Below are positions 1 through 10,715 of a stretch of 64,000 nt of DNA, in pieces. Made by a program: the position numbers and the translations under genes. Below the pieces are notes generated by a model. It was not told the origin of the DNA. It made no database searches and saw nothing but the letters and a program-made list of their open reading frames with translations. The first letter of the stretch is position 1. Each line of letters starts with the position of its first letter. The stretch comes from Podaxis mareebaensis (Eukaryota > Basidiomycota > Agaricomycetes > Agaricales > Agaricaceae), in assembly GCA_018524725.1 (NCBI GenBank), contig JAEUWP010000553.1:1-64000 (forward strand), read 5' to 3'.

Positions 1-420
1 CGGTCCGCATCACTCCACAACAAACAGGAGTCTCCACAACATTCCTCCGACAAGGGCAAGGGCAAGAACCCGCCTCCAACTGCCAAATCCAGCAACAGCA
101 ATAACTCCACCAATGCACCCCAGCAGTCCGGTAAGGGGTTCCATTCCACCAAGCCCACTCCATCCACCAATCAGCCTTCGTCTTCATCCTCGTCTTCATT
201 TCCACCAAAGTCACTCTCCAACAAGCTCGGAAAGGATGGTAAGTTGACCCCCCAGGAACGCCAGCGTCACATCGACAACAAGTTATGTCTCTTTTGTGGC
301 GAACCGGGTCATCAGGTTGACAACTGTCTGCAGAAATCCGCTAACAAGGCTAAGGCTCGCAAGGCCACTGCGGATGCCCCTCCCGCTTCAGGTCCCCCTT
401 CGGAGGGCTCGAAAAAATAG
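1..420 (+). CDS. gag: Gag C-terminal part with zinc knuckle (partial)
   Basis: An open frame runs from base 1 to a TAG at 418-420. It encodes a low-complexity Ser/Thr/Pro/Asn-rich linker followed by one CCHC zinc knuckle (CLFCGEPGHQVDNC, about residues 96-109 of the visible part), then a basic Lys/Ala tail. CCHC knuckles of this C-x2-C-x4-H-x4-C form bind element RNA during particle assembly. The start lies outside the window. The last sense codons are AAA AAA directly before the stop, and the pol frame is -1 relative to gag, so a -1 shift on this A-run is a plausible way to make Gag-Pol. This is inference. Confidence 0.85.
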   Translation, partial: RSASLHNKQESPQHSSDKGKGKNPPPTAKSSNSNNSTNAPQQSGKGFHSTKPTPSTNQPSSSSSSSFPPKSLSNKLGKDGKLTPQERQRHIDNKLCLFCGEPGHQVDNCLQKSANKAKARKATADAPPASGPPSEGSKK

Positions 421-422
421 AG

Positions 423-3400
423 GGCAGTCCTCAGGATTCCGCACAGACTGGGGGCCACGTTGATCTCCTCTGTGCACCAGGGAGTTTCCGCCTCAACGCA
501 TCCGCTCTTTCTGACCCTAATGCTTTGTATCTCAAATTCACTTCATCTCTATTTTCTTCCCCTTCATCTGACTCTCCTTTCTTCGTCACCGTGCTTGTTG
601 ACAGTGGTTCTACTCACTGTTTCGTCGACTCTGGTTTAGTGCGCAAATTCAACATTCCGACTTCACCTATTGCTCCGGTGGAACTTCGCTTATTTGATGG
701 CTCTTCAAATTCCTTTATCACTCAGTCCGCTTCACTTCCTGTAACCTTTGATACCGGTGAATGTATGAACCTTGACCTGTATGTCACCCGGCTTGATTCT
801 GCTTGTTCAGTGGTTCTAGGACACGACTGGCTCACCCGCCACAATCCGTTGATTGATTGGGTTTCGGGCCGTATCACTTTCCATGCCCCTGACAATGCAA
901 ATCTCGCACCTTCCATTTCTGTATGCGCGTCCTCCGTTTCCTTGGAGTCACTTACCACTGTTCTGGATCCAGTTTCATCCCTGACTCCATTCTCTGACTC
1001 CACTCCCTTCTCTCCCGCGAAGCCTGACATCCGTCTCATCAATGCTGCAGCATTCATGTGTGCTTCACGTCTTCCGGGTTCATACCGCTTCGCCCTTAAT
1101 CTCCGCTCCGCTGCCGTTTCTGCTTCTGCTGCCTCCACCGAAGAGCCTACCGATCTTTCCAAAGTTCCCACTGAGTATCACGAATTTGCTGACGTTTTCA
1201 GCAAAGCCCGCGCCAACTCCCTTCCTCCACACCGTCCTTTTGACCTCAAGATTAATCTAGAGGAGGGTGCTTCTCCCCCAGTCGGAACGATTTATTCGTT
1301 ATCGCAGGTCGAGCTGGAAGCGCTCTGAGAGTTTATTGATGAACATTTGTCAATAGGCTTTATCCGTCCCTCCACCTCTCCACATGGTGCCCCTGTTCTT
1401 TTTGTCAAGAAGAAAGATGGATCCCTCCGACTTTGTGTCGATTTCCAAGGCCTCAACCATATCACCAAGAAGGATCGTTACCCACTTCCTCTCATTTCCG
1501 ATCTCCTCGACTCGCCCTGCAAGGCCCGCATTTATACGAAGATTGATCTCCGTCACGCTTATCATTTGGTCTGGATTGCTGAAGGTGATGAATGGAAGAC
1601 CGCATTCCGAACCCGCTACAGCTCGTTTGAATGGCTGGTCATGCCTTTCGGTCTTACCAACACTCCTGCTGCTTTCCAATGATTCATGAATGATATCTTC
1701 AAGGATTTACTTGATGTGTGCGTTACTGTCTATTTGGACGACATCCTGATCTATTCTGACAACCCGTCTGAGCACCGCAAGCATGTCCGGGAGGTCCTCA
1801 AATGTCTTTGCGAAAATGGTCTTTATGCACACGCTGATAAATGCGAGTTCGACTCCGATACTGTTGAATACCTTGGTTACATTCTATCTCCCAAAGGTCT
1901 CAAGATGTCCGAGGACAAGGTCAAGATCATCCAGGAGTGGCCTGAGCCGAAGAAGGTTAAAGATATTCAGTCTTTCCTTGGGTTTGCAAATTTCTACCGC
2001 TGTTTCATCCATGCGTACTCCGACATCGTTGTTCCACTTACCCGTCTCACCCGGAAAGGTACTACATGGAATTTCGGTGATGAAGCCCGCAAATCGTTCA
2101 ACACCCTCAAGGAAGCCTTCACCACCGCTCTGGTTCTCACTCATTGGATCCCCGACTCCCAAATCATCGTCAAGACTGACGCTTCCGACTATGCCCTAGC
2201 CGCAATTCTCTCCATTGTCGCTCCAGATGGCGATATACATCCCATAGCATTCCATTCCCACACATTTTCCACTTCCGAGCTCAATTACGACACCCATGAC
2301 AAGGAACTCTTGGCGATCTTCGAAGCCTTCCACATTTGGCAACATTACCTCGAAGGCTCCGCTCTTCCAATAGACATCGTCACGGATCACAAGAACCTTG
2401 AGTATTTTTGTACCATGAAGGTTTTGACCCGACGCCAAGCCCGCTGGTCCGAATATCTTTCCCAATTCAACCTTGTCATCCGCTTCCGCCCTGGTCGCCT
2501 CGGAACAAAACTGGACGCTTTGACTAGACGATGGGACGTCTACCCTAAAGGGGGGAATAGCGACTACTCAGTGGTCAATCCGCACAATTTCTGGCCCGTA
2601 TTCACTCAAGAACAGCTTGCTGCCTCTGTCCACGCTACCTACCTCTACACTCCAACCCTTTGTGCTGCCGTGGTCATGGATACATTTAAACTCCATTCCA
2701 ATATCCTCACCGCCCTTCCTAACGACCCGATTGCAGCTGAGCACCTCGCTAACCCCGAAGGACATTGGTCTGTAGATTCCGATGGCTTCTTACAACTTGA
2801 TGACAGGATCTATGTACCCGACTCCGACAACCTCCACCTCCGCATCTTGCAGTACCACCATGACCACGCTCTAGCTGGTCATTTTGGCCAGAACAAAACC
2901 CTAGAGCTAATCCGACGCGATTATACGTGGCCTGGCATCCGAGACTTTGTCAAGGAGTTCTGCAAGAGTTGTGTGACATGCATGCAATCCAAACCCCAAC
3001 GTCATCAGCCGTATGGGAACCTCAAGCAGCTTCCGATCCCTGAACACCCCTGGGACTCAATTTCCATGGACTTTATCGAGAAACTTCCCTCTTCCTCCAG
3101 TTACGACACTATCCTCGTAATCGTTGACTGCCTCACGAAGCAAGCAATCTTTGTTCCGACACATGATACCATCACTTCCGCCGAGCTCGCCCGATTATTC
3201 GTCCTACATGTATTTTCCAAGCATGGTGTTCCTTCGCATGTTACCTCCGACCGTGGTTCTGAGTTCATATCACACTTCTTCCATTCCCTTGGTCAAGCTC
3301 TCGACATGAAGCTTCACTATACTTCCAGATACCATCCCGAAGGTGACGGACAGACAGAACGAACTAACCAGACCTTGGAACAGTACCTCCGCATTTATTG

Positions 3401-4157
3401 CAACTACCAACAGGACAACTGGGCCGAACTCCTTCTGATTGCTGAGTTTGCGTTCAACAATGCCCCGAGTGCAACTACGGGTATCTCTCCCTTCTTTGTG
3501 AACAAAGGTTACCATCCGAATATCACTGTTCATCCCGAACATGATCTTGCTTCCGCCCGCGCCCGACAATTTGCTGTGGACCTTGATGAGCTTCACACTA
3601 CTCTGAAATCCGAGATTGCTCATGCCCAGCGCAGATACCAAGTTTCTGCCAACTCCCGTTGCCTTCCAGCTCCCGATTTCAAGGTCGGAGACAAGGTATT
3701 CGTCAAAGTGCAATTCTTCCATACTATGAGGCCTTCAAAGAAGCTTTCCGAGAAGTACCTAGGTCCCTATGAGATCATCTCCCAGGCCGGCTCGCACTCA
3801 TTCACAATCTGACTACCCAATTCCATGTGCGCTGTCCATCCCGTCTTCCATGTCTCTATGCTCGAGCCCGCCACTCCGAACCCGATTCCAAATCGTACTG
3901 AACCTGCTCCTGCACCTGTTATTATCGACGGCGAACCCGAATACGAAATTGCTCGGATCGTCGACTCGAAAATTGATCATCGCAGGGCATGCAAGTTATT
4001 GTACAAGGTTATCTGGTTAGGTTATGAGGATACCGACGAGGAATCCTCCTGGCTTCCCGCTATGGAGCTAGAACATGCCGCTGAACTTGTAGCCGACTTC
4101 CATGCTGCTTATCCCGCAAAGCCTGGTCCTCTTTCCGCTCTCACACTTTCGCGCTAA
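423..4157 (+). pseudogene. pol: Pol polyprotein of chromovirus (PR-RT-RH-IN-chromo), three TGA stops
   Basis: A single reading frame carries in order: an aspartic protease (VDSGSTH near 600), reverse transcriptase (YLDDIL near 1731-1750), RNase H (VKTDASDYA near 2170), an integrase with HHCC zinc finger (CKSCVTC near 2960), core acidic residues in SMDF, TSDRGSEF and GQTERTNQ, and a C-terminal chromodomain (YEIARIVDSK to about 4110). The frame is broken only by TGA codons at 1326-1328, 1680-1682 and 3810-3812. Family conservation expects arginine at each (for example FQ-R-FMND), so all three fit CGA to TGA. There are no frameshifts. Chromodomains usually direct integration to heterochromatin marks. 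Confidence 0.93.
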
Positions 4158-4366
4158 GTTTCCATTTCTATTGTTGTTTTCAATTAATATTCTTTTCCTT
4201 ATTAGTTTCCGATTTTCATTTTTATTTTCATTTTCTTATTTTTTCACACTTCCCGGGACCAAGACAAAATGTTCATTCATATTTGCAAACATTCCGACAA
4301 CAATGCAGTACTACATTACAAGAAAACGAACGAACTCCGCATGAGGGCACTAGGAGGTGAGGGGAC

Positions 4367-5579
4367 TCATGGGCCCTTTTGGACCCGCCTCGACGAACCT
4401 CCTCCGCATCCCTCCAGATCCTCCTGACGACGCACCAGCTCGAGATCCCGCATCATCTCCATGTTCCGCTCCATCGTCACCTGCATCACTTCCGTCGCCT
4501 CTGTGTTCCGATCCATCGCCTCCACTGTCCGATCCGTCGAGCGCATGATAGTCCGCTGCAGTGATTGATTCGACTCGATGCCCCGCTCCAGAGTGGTCTA
4601 CAGACGGTCGATCACCTGCCGATTCTGGTTGTGCGACTCCCGCATCATCGCCAGCTCGTCGGAGAACCGCTCGATCGTAGAACCGAGGTATTTCATCTCC
4701 CATGCACGTTGGCGGGATTGCGGAGACAAGGGGGACTATCGGATTTCGTCAGCTTTCATTATTCCCTGTACCCGATGCACTCACCAGCGACAGCTCCTGC
4801 CCGGCTTCGGCCTCCTCGCGCTGAGGACTCTTAATTGGTATCGGAGCTGGCTGAGAGAACAATGACAGGGTCCAAGCGACTGCTGAAGAGCTCGACAGAG
4901 TCTGCGCCATCGTAGATGCAGGTGGCGAGAAGGCCGGAGTTGTTAACCTGACTGGATTTCCGAAACCACTCCTCCCAGAGCTCGACGCTGCGCCCGATGT
5001 CACTCCCGAGGCCACCGACAATCCCCCAGTCTTCTTCCTAGGTGCAGGCGGCACTGTTGACCTCGTACCCCCGGATAGATCGCACCCGACATGTCCCCAC
5101 TTGCACTCGTTACAGGCCGTCCCTGGATACCCACGACACACCAGTCCCTTCTCCGAACACCTCTTACACGGCACCAGCAGGATACCTCCCTCGCCCGCTC
5201 CTGAGCTCGAACCACCCGATCGTGAAGGCATGGGTGGAACCGCGACATGTGACATTGTAGGACCCGACGGAACTACTCATTGCGCACTCCGTAACGCCCG
5301 CTGACTGATTTGCACGCTCGGAGCTGGCGTATCTACCCCTTCATCGTCATCTTCCTCCTCCGGACTTTCCGCTTGCTTACTCTTCGACTTCTTCTTCATC
5401 TTTTCCCACACAGCCACTTGACTACCTTCTGACTCCCGACGACGCTTGCTCGCATCTCCGCTTTCGCTCGCATCGACTTCCATAGCCACCGAGGACTTGT
5501 CCGGGAACCCGAGCATCGCATGTTGCTCCGGGGTGAGCTTGCTGAGGTTGACAGTGACTTGGCTGGGCTGGGAAGGCAT
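4367..5579 (-). pseudogene. Antisense spliced gene inside the chromovirus: Cys6 cluster plus coiled coil
   Basis: The proposed structure is complement(join(4367..4735,4785..5579)), about 387 codons. The start is the ATG at 5577-5579. The N-terminus is charged and acidic/Lys-rich. A cysteine module follows at about 5055-5180 with spacing C-x2-C-x6-C-x7-C-x2-C-x6-C (starts CKRCSEKGLVC), resembling a fungal Zn2Cys6 cluster. The intron is canonical (GTGAGT...GCTGAC...TAG, 49 bp). Exon 2 is a Met/Arg/Glu-rich heptad-like coiled coil (starts SPLSPQSRQRAWEMKYLGS). Two stops break the frame: TGA at 5277-5279, as expected from CGA, and TAG at 4598-4600, as expected from CAG. Because it is transcribed opposite to the genomic RNA, its intron would survive retrotransposition. 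The function is unknown; DNA binding is only an inference from the cysteines. Confidence 0.7.
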
Positions 5580-5710
5580 GAGGGTATGAAGGGAAGGCTG
5601 GAACAAAAATTTTTTCGATGAGTTCCGACCCGGATACACGTTTTGATGACTCCTGATCACTTAGGCTTCGTTTCTGAGTCAGCCGCCTCAAGGCCTCGAG
5701 GGCTCGGCCT

Positions 5711-5722
5711 TAAGGGGGGAAT
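5711..5722 (+). other. Polypurine tract of the chromovirus
   Basis: The purine run TAAGGGGGGAAT lies directly before the LTR start TGTCAC at 5725. This is the expected primer site for plus-strand DNA synthesis. Confidence 0.8.
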
Positions 5723-5724
5723 AC

Positions 5725-6480
5725 TGTCACAACCACTCGTGCGCGTCTGCACTTACTTTCCTGCGCTTATCCAATGTCCGAAAATCCGATATCCGATGTT
5801 CCGATTTCGCACGACTCCGATCCACTCATTCTGTTGATGGATTTCCGTCCGCCCTGTTATCCAAACAGGCGGGTGCGCGCACTTGGTTGCTCACGACCAC
5901 TGCAACGAGTGTTGTTCATTCGCTTTTCCTTTATCGTCTCGGATCCTTTACCCTTGCCTCGGTCCATTTGTTCCTTGCTTCCGTTCTATGTTTTATTACA
6001 TTCCAAACAGCCTCCTTTCCATTCTGCCTCCATACCTGTACCTTCCGCCCGCTTCTAGTTTCTGCTTTACCTCCGAAATGTTTTACCCGTTTGTACTCAC
6101 TTTTGTTCTCCAGTTATTTTCCTGTTCCCCGTTTCCAGTTCTCGATGCATATTTAAGCGTAGTAGTTTCCTGTATCCGTTTCCTCAGTCTGAATATCAAC
6201 TTTGTTATCCTCTTCCTCCTCTGTTCTGCTCGTCAGTCCTCTGGGTCGTCTTCCGACCACTCCTGCTGCTTGTCCGCACTCTGTCCCTCGTTCCCTCCGC
6301 CTCCGGGTTCCACCTCTGTCCAAATCAGACCAACGCGATACTGGAAGGGCACAGCACATAAGCTGAGGCCGAGGTCCACTCCCTGACGCCCTAGGTGCCC
6401 ATCTGGAACGTAACACGCCTACTGCTCTTCTGGTCACATTGACCAGGTTTCCACGGTGATATACCAAGGCCACTGAGACA
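5725..6480 (+). repeat. 3' LTR of the chromovirus
   Basis: It begins TGTCACAACC immediately after the polypurine tract and ends most likely at ...GAGACA (6480). The right end is uncertain by about 40 bp because the other LTR is not in view; ...GGTCACA near 6439 is the alternative. A TATA-like GCATATTTAA lies at 6147-6156, placing transcription start in the last third. The sequence is pyrimidine-rich and keeps CpGs. Confidence 0.7.
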
Positions 6481-7326
6481 GCCTGGTAGAAGCCATGAGT
6501 GGGCTAACTTGCATTGGTGCCACAGTAGGCTGTGTCAGGGGAGTGTTTCGCTTCTCTCAAGATGATCTCCATTTGTTGCAAGTACCTTGCCCAGTCCTAA
6601 GGAATCTAGCGGCTTTCTTGGAGGTATCAAGAAGACTGCTACTAGCATTTGATCCAGCTTTGTTCAACAATAGCACTTTAGTACCAGTTTAGCACCTTCC
6701 ACCACTCAACTATGGGAGGCTTCAAAAGGTCCTTTCATGGGTGTAGAAAACAGAGAGGACTTCATTTGCAAGCTCCCTTCTCCTATCTTGACTCTTGGAA
6801 CTAAATGTTCTATGTCCACTGACAATATTTTGGCTACTCAGACTTGCAAGAGTTTAAAGGTCCATAATGACAATGATGTTGCTTCTTCTGTCCACAGTGC
6901 TGAAGAAGACAAAGATGAAGGTTCTTAAGGCCTTTCTACTCATTGGCCATATGGTTGAGGGGTTTGGATGTAGGCTTAATTCCTGCCAGACCTTTCAGCT
7001 GTGTAGTCCCAGGTTCAAACCCCTAGGGATGCATTTCTTTGGAGGCTACTGGTGCACAAAGCATAGTTGCTTAGCAATAATCTCAGGTGACTCTGAAATA
7101 GTTATATGGTCCTGTTTGGGTCTCAGGTGGTTCTGGGCACACTGATCACTGGTACCCTCTGGGGTTAAGCTGGCTTTCAAGTGCCCAGGGAGAGATCTCC
7201 CAAGCTAGCATGGGTAAATTACTCAGCCATGCAGCAAGTCATGTAGTGATGTCACACTGTAATAGTATGACTAAGCTGTGTGCTCTGCCCAAGTCCAATA
7301 TACTGGCTGAAGGTGGTGGTACTCCC
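6481..7326. other. Unassigned CpG-depleted DNA
   Basis: No gene is recognised. Short open frames exist, but none has a recognisable domain or is longer than about 90 codons. The stretch is poor in CpG and is part of the DNA into which the retroposon at 7342 inserted. Confidence 0.5.
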
Positions 7327-7341
7327 TTGGTAAAGGAGCTT

Positions 7342-8319
7342 TTTTTTTTTTTTTTTTAATTCAACAATTTATTATGTGGGGCTCGATTGCAGTCTGCGCC
7401 TGCACATAGAATCACTACATACAGGATGTCTAAATTGTACACTAGGCTGTTACACACCAACACAGTCACACCTCCCAAGGGCTACCATGACCAGGATGAA
7501 TGCCAAGTTGACATTGGCTTTGTGTCTCTGGGACCCCCCAACAGTATGCTCCTAGTCCCCATGCTTTGGCACATTGATGTTAATTCACTGTAAACCCCCA
7601 CCTTGATAGAGGTTAACCAGGCACTGAAGGGAGGCAAGATAATTACCTCCACAGGGGGGAGGGTGAACTCTCTGATATCACCTCAGACTGCAGATCAGCC
7701 ATCAGTGCACAGGAGTACAGAAAATGAACAGGTCCCACATTTAGTGGGCAGTGCTCAGGGGCATACACCCTGATCGGAAGCCTCACAGGAATGCACTTGG
7801 CAGCTCTCATAGAGAGCATACCCAATAATGTTCACTTCCCCTTGTGGGGAGAGGGACGGTGCAGCTAGTGGCTGCAGCAATAGGGGGGGATATAAAATGT
7901 CCTGCAGGAGAGCCACATCAGGACAAGTGTGGGTGCTCTGACAAAGCACTTGGCCAGTGGTGCTCAGGCCAACTAGGTATCATAATAGCAAGTCACTAAA
8001 GTGACTTGCTCAGATGATAGGAAATGGCCAAATATTGGCCATTGCCTGAATCCCTAGGGCCAATGCCCATCAGGAGGCAATGTGTTAGAAGAGACCATAT
8101 ACTAATGGTAGCACTGGTGGTGACGATGCCACCAGCTAGAGCTACCCTGAGGTAAATTGGCACCCAAGTGTGATGCTTGTGGCCTAGATAAAGGTGTGGA
8201 AGCTGATGCCTCCATAGACATGTAGCCAGAGTCTGCAAACAGACTGCTGGTGTTGGTGAATAGGGCCTGTGACCCCTCAGTGTGAGGAGTCACTGCCTGG
8301 GCAGGAGATGACTCTTCTA
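7342..8319 (-). mobile_element. Minus-strand poly(A) retroposon with 15-bp target duplication
   Basis: The sequence TTGGTAAAGGAGCTT occurs at 7327-7341 and again at 8320-8334. Directly inside the left copy is a run of 16 T, the complement of a poly(A) tail, preceded on the minus strand by AATAAATTGTTGAATT. A variable-length direct repeat plus a poly(A) end is the signature of LINE-type target-primed reverse transcription. The 978-bp body shows no recognised protein domain, so it is either a non-autonomous element or a 5'-truncated LINE of a family not otherwise seen here. Confidence 0.85.
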
Positions 8320-8334
8320 TTGGTAAAGGAGCTT

Positions 8335-8875
8335 AATCTGGGGTATATCTCAGGCCATTACTGGAAATATGGCATTATAAGAGGGGGATTTGGGGAGAAA
8401 ACAGTCTGATCTGGAAGTGTGCTGAAAAAAACTGGCCAGAACAGGATACCCCCCACCAGTCCACTTTGGCATAGTTCTGGTAGTTAGTAGGCATAACCCA
8501 ATCTTTAGATTGAGGGTGTTAGCTGATAGCTGGCCAATAACCCCATGTCATGTACCTCTGGGGTAACCTTGGGAACCAATCCAGTAGTGGTGCCCGCAAG
8601 GTGTAGAGCCCAGACAGTTAAGCACAGAGATCCAGGCCTTAATGGCATACTGAACTGGCTGCTGGGTAATGGGAAGTGGCCCTGGGGTAGTGCCTGGATT
8701 AAGCTATAGGCCATAGCAAGGGATATCAGAGAATGCTCCCTTGGCTTGAGAGGACTAAATTCTATACCAGTCAGCCTGATACAGTTAAAATAGTCAGGTT
8801 CTGGCTCAAGTTGATTCCATGTCACCTGAAAAAAGGTAGGGGTGCCTGCAAAGGGCTCTGTAGATGGGCATCTGC
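8335..8875. other. Unassigned CpG-depleted DNA
   Basis: No gene is recognised. The sequence continues the unit interrupted by the retroposon at 7342-8319 and ends where similarity to LINE copy B begins. Confidence 0.45.
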
Positions 8876-9713
8876 CAACTGGTCTGTTCACCACCAGGCA
8901 TATGTCCTTGCAAAGTCACTCCATCTCCCCAATCCTAGATGCCAACCCATCCACACATCCCTCAGTTTTGTTTGCAATCACTACACACAGAAATGCCTTT
9001 TGTTATAGCAAGAATGCATGAACAACCTGTCCTATTGTGGCCACTCTTGGCTCCACCTTCTCAACCCCACTGAGCAGCCCCTCCAGCCCAAGTATGCCAA
9101 AGGCAGAACTTGGTTGAATTTTCTCCTTGGGCATAACACCCAACTATGTGCATGCTTCATGCACTGTGTCACCAATCACATGCCCATTGGTGCTTTCTGT
9201 CAGTGCTTTTTCCCTGGACACTACATTACTTCTTGCTCATGCAGAGAACCTCTTGAGACATGAGACCACATCCTCAATGACTGCCCATGCTTCTGATACC
9301 CAGTAGGAGCTTGTGACAGCTTCTACTGGATTATCCAATTCTTAGACCAGAACCTAGCAGCCTTCTCATTTGCCAACCAGATCCAAGGACCCATCACTCA
9401 AGAAGAGTTTGCCACCCACTGCCTCACTTGCAGAGAGTGACTCACCATTAATAGAATTCCTGACATCCACTGAAGGTCTTTCCTTTCACTTTGCCTCATA
9501 GCTAGCTCCCCACTCCTACACCTCTTCAAATTCTTCATTTCCTCACTCTCAATTTGTGTCTTGCTAAGTTAGTCTCTCTATCTTTTCAATTCATTGCTTC
9601 TAGCATAGCTCCCTTGCTCCTCATCCTCTTCTGCTTTCATCTTCTCTTTCCTTCTTGTCTCTTTCTTTTATCTCTAGTTTTGGTATTGGGACTGCTATCA
9701 TGCACCTGTTTGT

Positions 9714-10533
9714 TGTTATGAATATTGCAGACTCCGAGAACACTGAGGAGACTGAAGAGCCTGAGGAGCAAACTTACAAAGAACAGGATCTGATAAAGTG
9801 CATGATGGTTAGCCTCTGGCAGGAAACCACAGAGTTGTGACAAATGCTTGATTGGGAAATGTGTGAGAAGGTAGATGAAGCATGCTGCTACCACAAAGTG
9901 TACTTTCCATGTGATGATGATTTGTGATTGAATGCTGAACTTACCATTTCCTTTCCCAGACATTCTTCTATATTTGGACCAGGTATCAGTTTCATCTCCT
10001 CTGTCATATTTATGTTCATATCAATTATGTTCACTCATGCAGACTTCCGTCCTATGCCATATGCACTCCTCTTCTTTACTCCATATGCCCTATGCCCATA
10101 TGCCTTATAAATTCCCTTTCTTATATGCTCTCCTCTTATTTGTCTTCTATGCTACTATTGATCTACTTCCTAAAGTAGTCATAGGACTTAGTATATGTAC
10201 AATGCCTGGACATGTAGATTAGCCAAGTCTAATCTTAGTGCGTGTTACCTTCTCTTGGTACTTGAATAAGTCCTTGAGCATTCATAGTGCATTAAGTCTA
10301 CATCTCTTCACCCTTGTGGTCAGCTTTTCCCTCTATGGCTTCTTGTCAATGTCTTGTCCTACAGAGTGTGTGATCTATATGAGTTCACTGCCTAGAGACA
10401 ATGTGAACAGCCACTCGAGGTTAAACAGAGCAGCTCCTTCTGACCTGTATAGGACAAGGACCTCTGCTCATCTCACTTACAAGGATAGGCCCTGACTTAG
10501 GTGTTGCTTGGCCAAAGAAGAAACCTTGTAACA
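9714..10533 (+). repeat. Solo LTR, family 2 (820 bp), TSD TTTGT
   Basis: It starts TGTTATGAAT and ends TTGTAACA. It is flanked by TTTGT at 9709-9713 and 10534-10538, a clean 5-bp duplication inside LINE A. The LINE 3' UTR is continuous once the LTR is removed, as judged against the intact copy at 16925-16995. A second copy lies at 43618-44418. Confidence 0.9.
9718..9927 (+). pseudogene. Small ORF starting at LTR base 5 (family 2), one TGA
   Basis: ATG begins at the fifth base of the LTR. The frame is 70 codons with a TGA at 9838-9840 where the second copy has TGG. It encodes an acidic, Glu/Thr-rich N-terminus (MNIADSENTEE) and a conserved SLWQETTEL / DWEMCEKVDEAC segment. The 43.6-kb copy has the same length and is broken at a different site, so the ancestral frame was open. 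The function is unknown. Confidence 0.6.
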
Positions 10534-10715
10534 TTTGTAGTAGCTAGCTCTATTGTAATAAACATTGATTTTTTTTTTAAAAAAAAAAGGCTTTTCTACT
10601 CCCCACTCAATTCACCCTTCCCTTGCACTGGTCTGCAAGGAAATTGACATGTCCCCTGAAATTGCTCCCTCTTCCTATTGAGTTCTTTCTCCAGCCCAGG
10701 CTATCACTGTCTCTC

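Larger units (their letters stand above)
1..6480 (+). mobile_element. Ty3/gypsy chromovirus, 5' part outside window
   Basis: The order is Gag zinc knuckle, protease, reverse transcriptase, RNase H, integrase, chromodomain, an antisense gene, a polypurine tract and a 3' LTR. This is the layout of a chromodomain Ty3/gypsy element with one extra gene. The 5' LTR and most of gag lie left of the window, so the target duplication cannot be checked. The element keeps many CpGs, unlike the DNA to its right, which suggests a fairly recent insertion. It is nevertheless dead: pol has three in-frame TGA codons and no frameshift. Confidence 0.93.
8876..10590 (+). mobile_element. LINE copy A, 5'-truncated, split by a solo LTR
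   Basis: From about 8876 it matches the 3' end of the LINE at 16140-16995: the C-terminal ORF2 region with its cysteine/histidine motif (CFFPGHYITSCSC then H-x4-C near 9210-9290) and the 3' UTR motif TTGGGACTGCTATCATGCACC. The 3' UTR is cut by the solo LTR at 9714-10533 and resumes with AGTAGCTAGCTCTATTG, ending in a poly(A) near 10579-10588. The coding frame contains several stops. The exact 5' junction and target duplication were not found. Confidence 0.8.

Noticed and set aside
722..1679. Long minus-strand open frames opposite pol (722-1171, 1350-1679)
   Set aside because: They mirror the codon structure of the sense pol domains, have no domain of their own and lack the intron and cysteine features of the antisense gene at 4367-5579.
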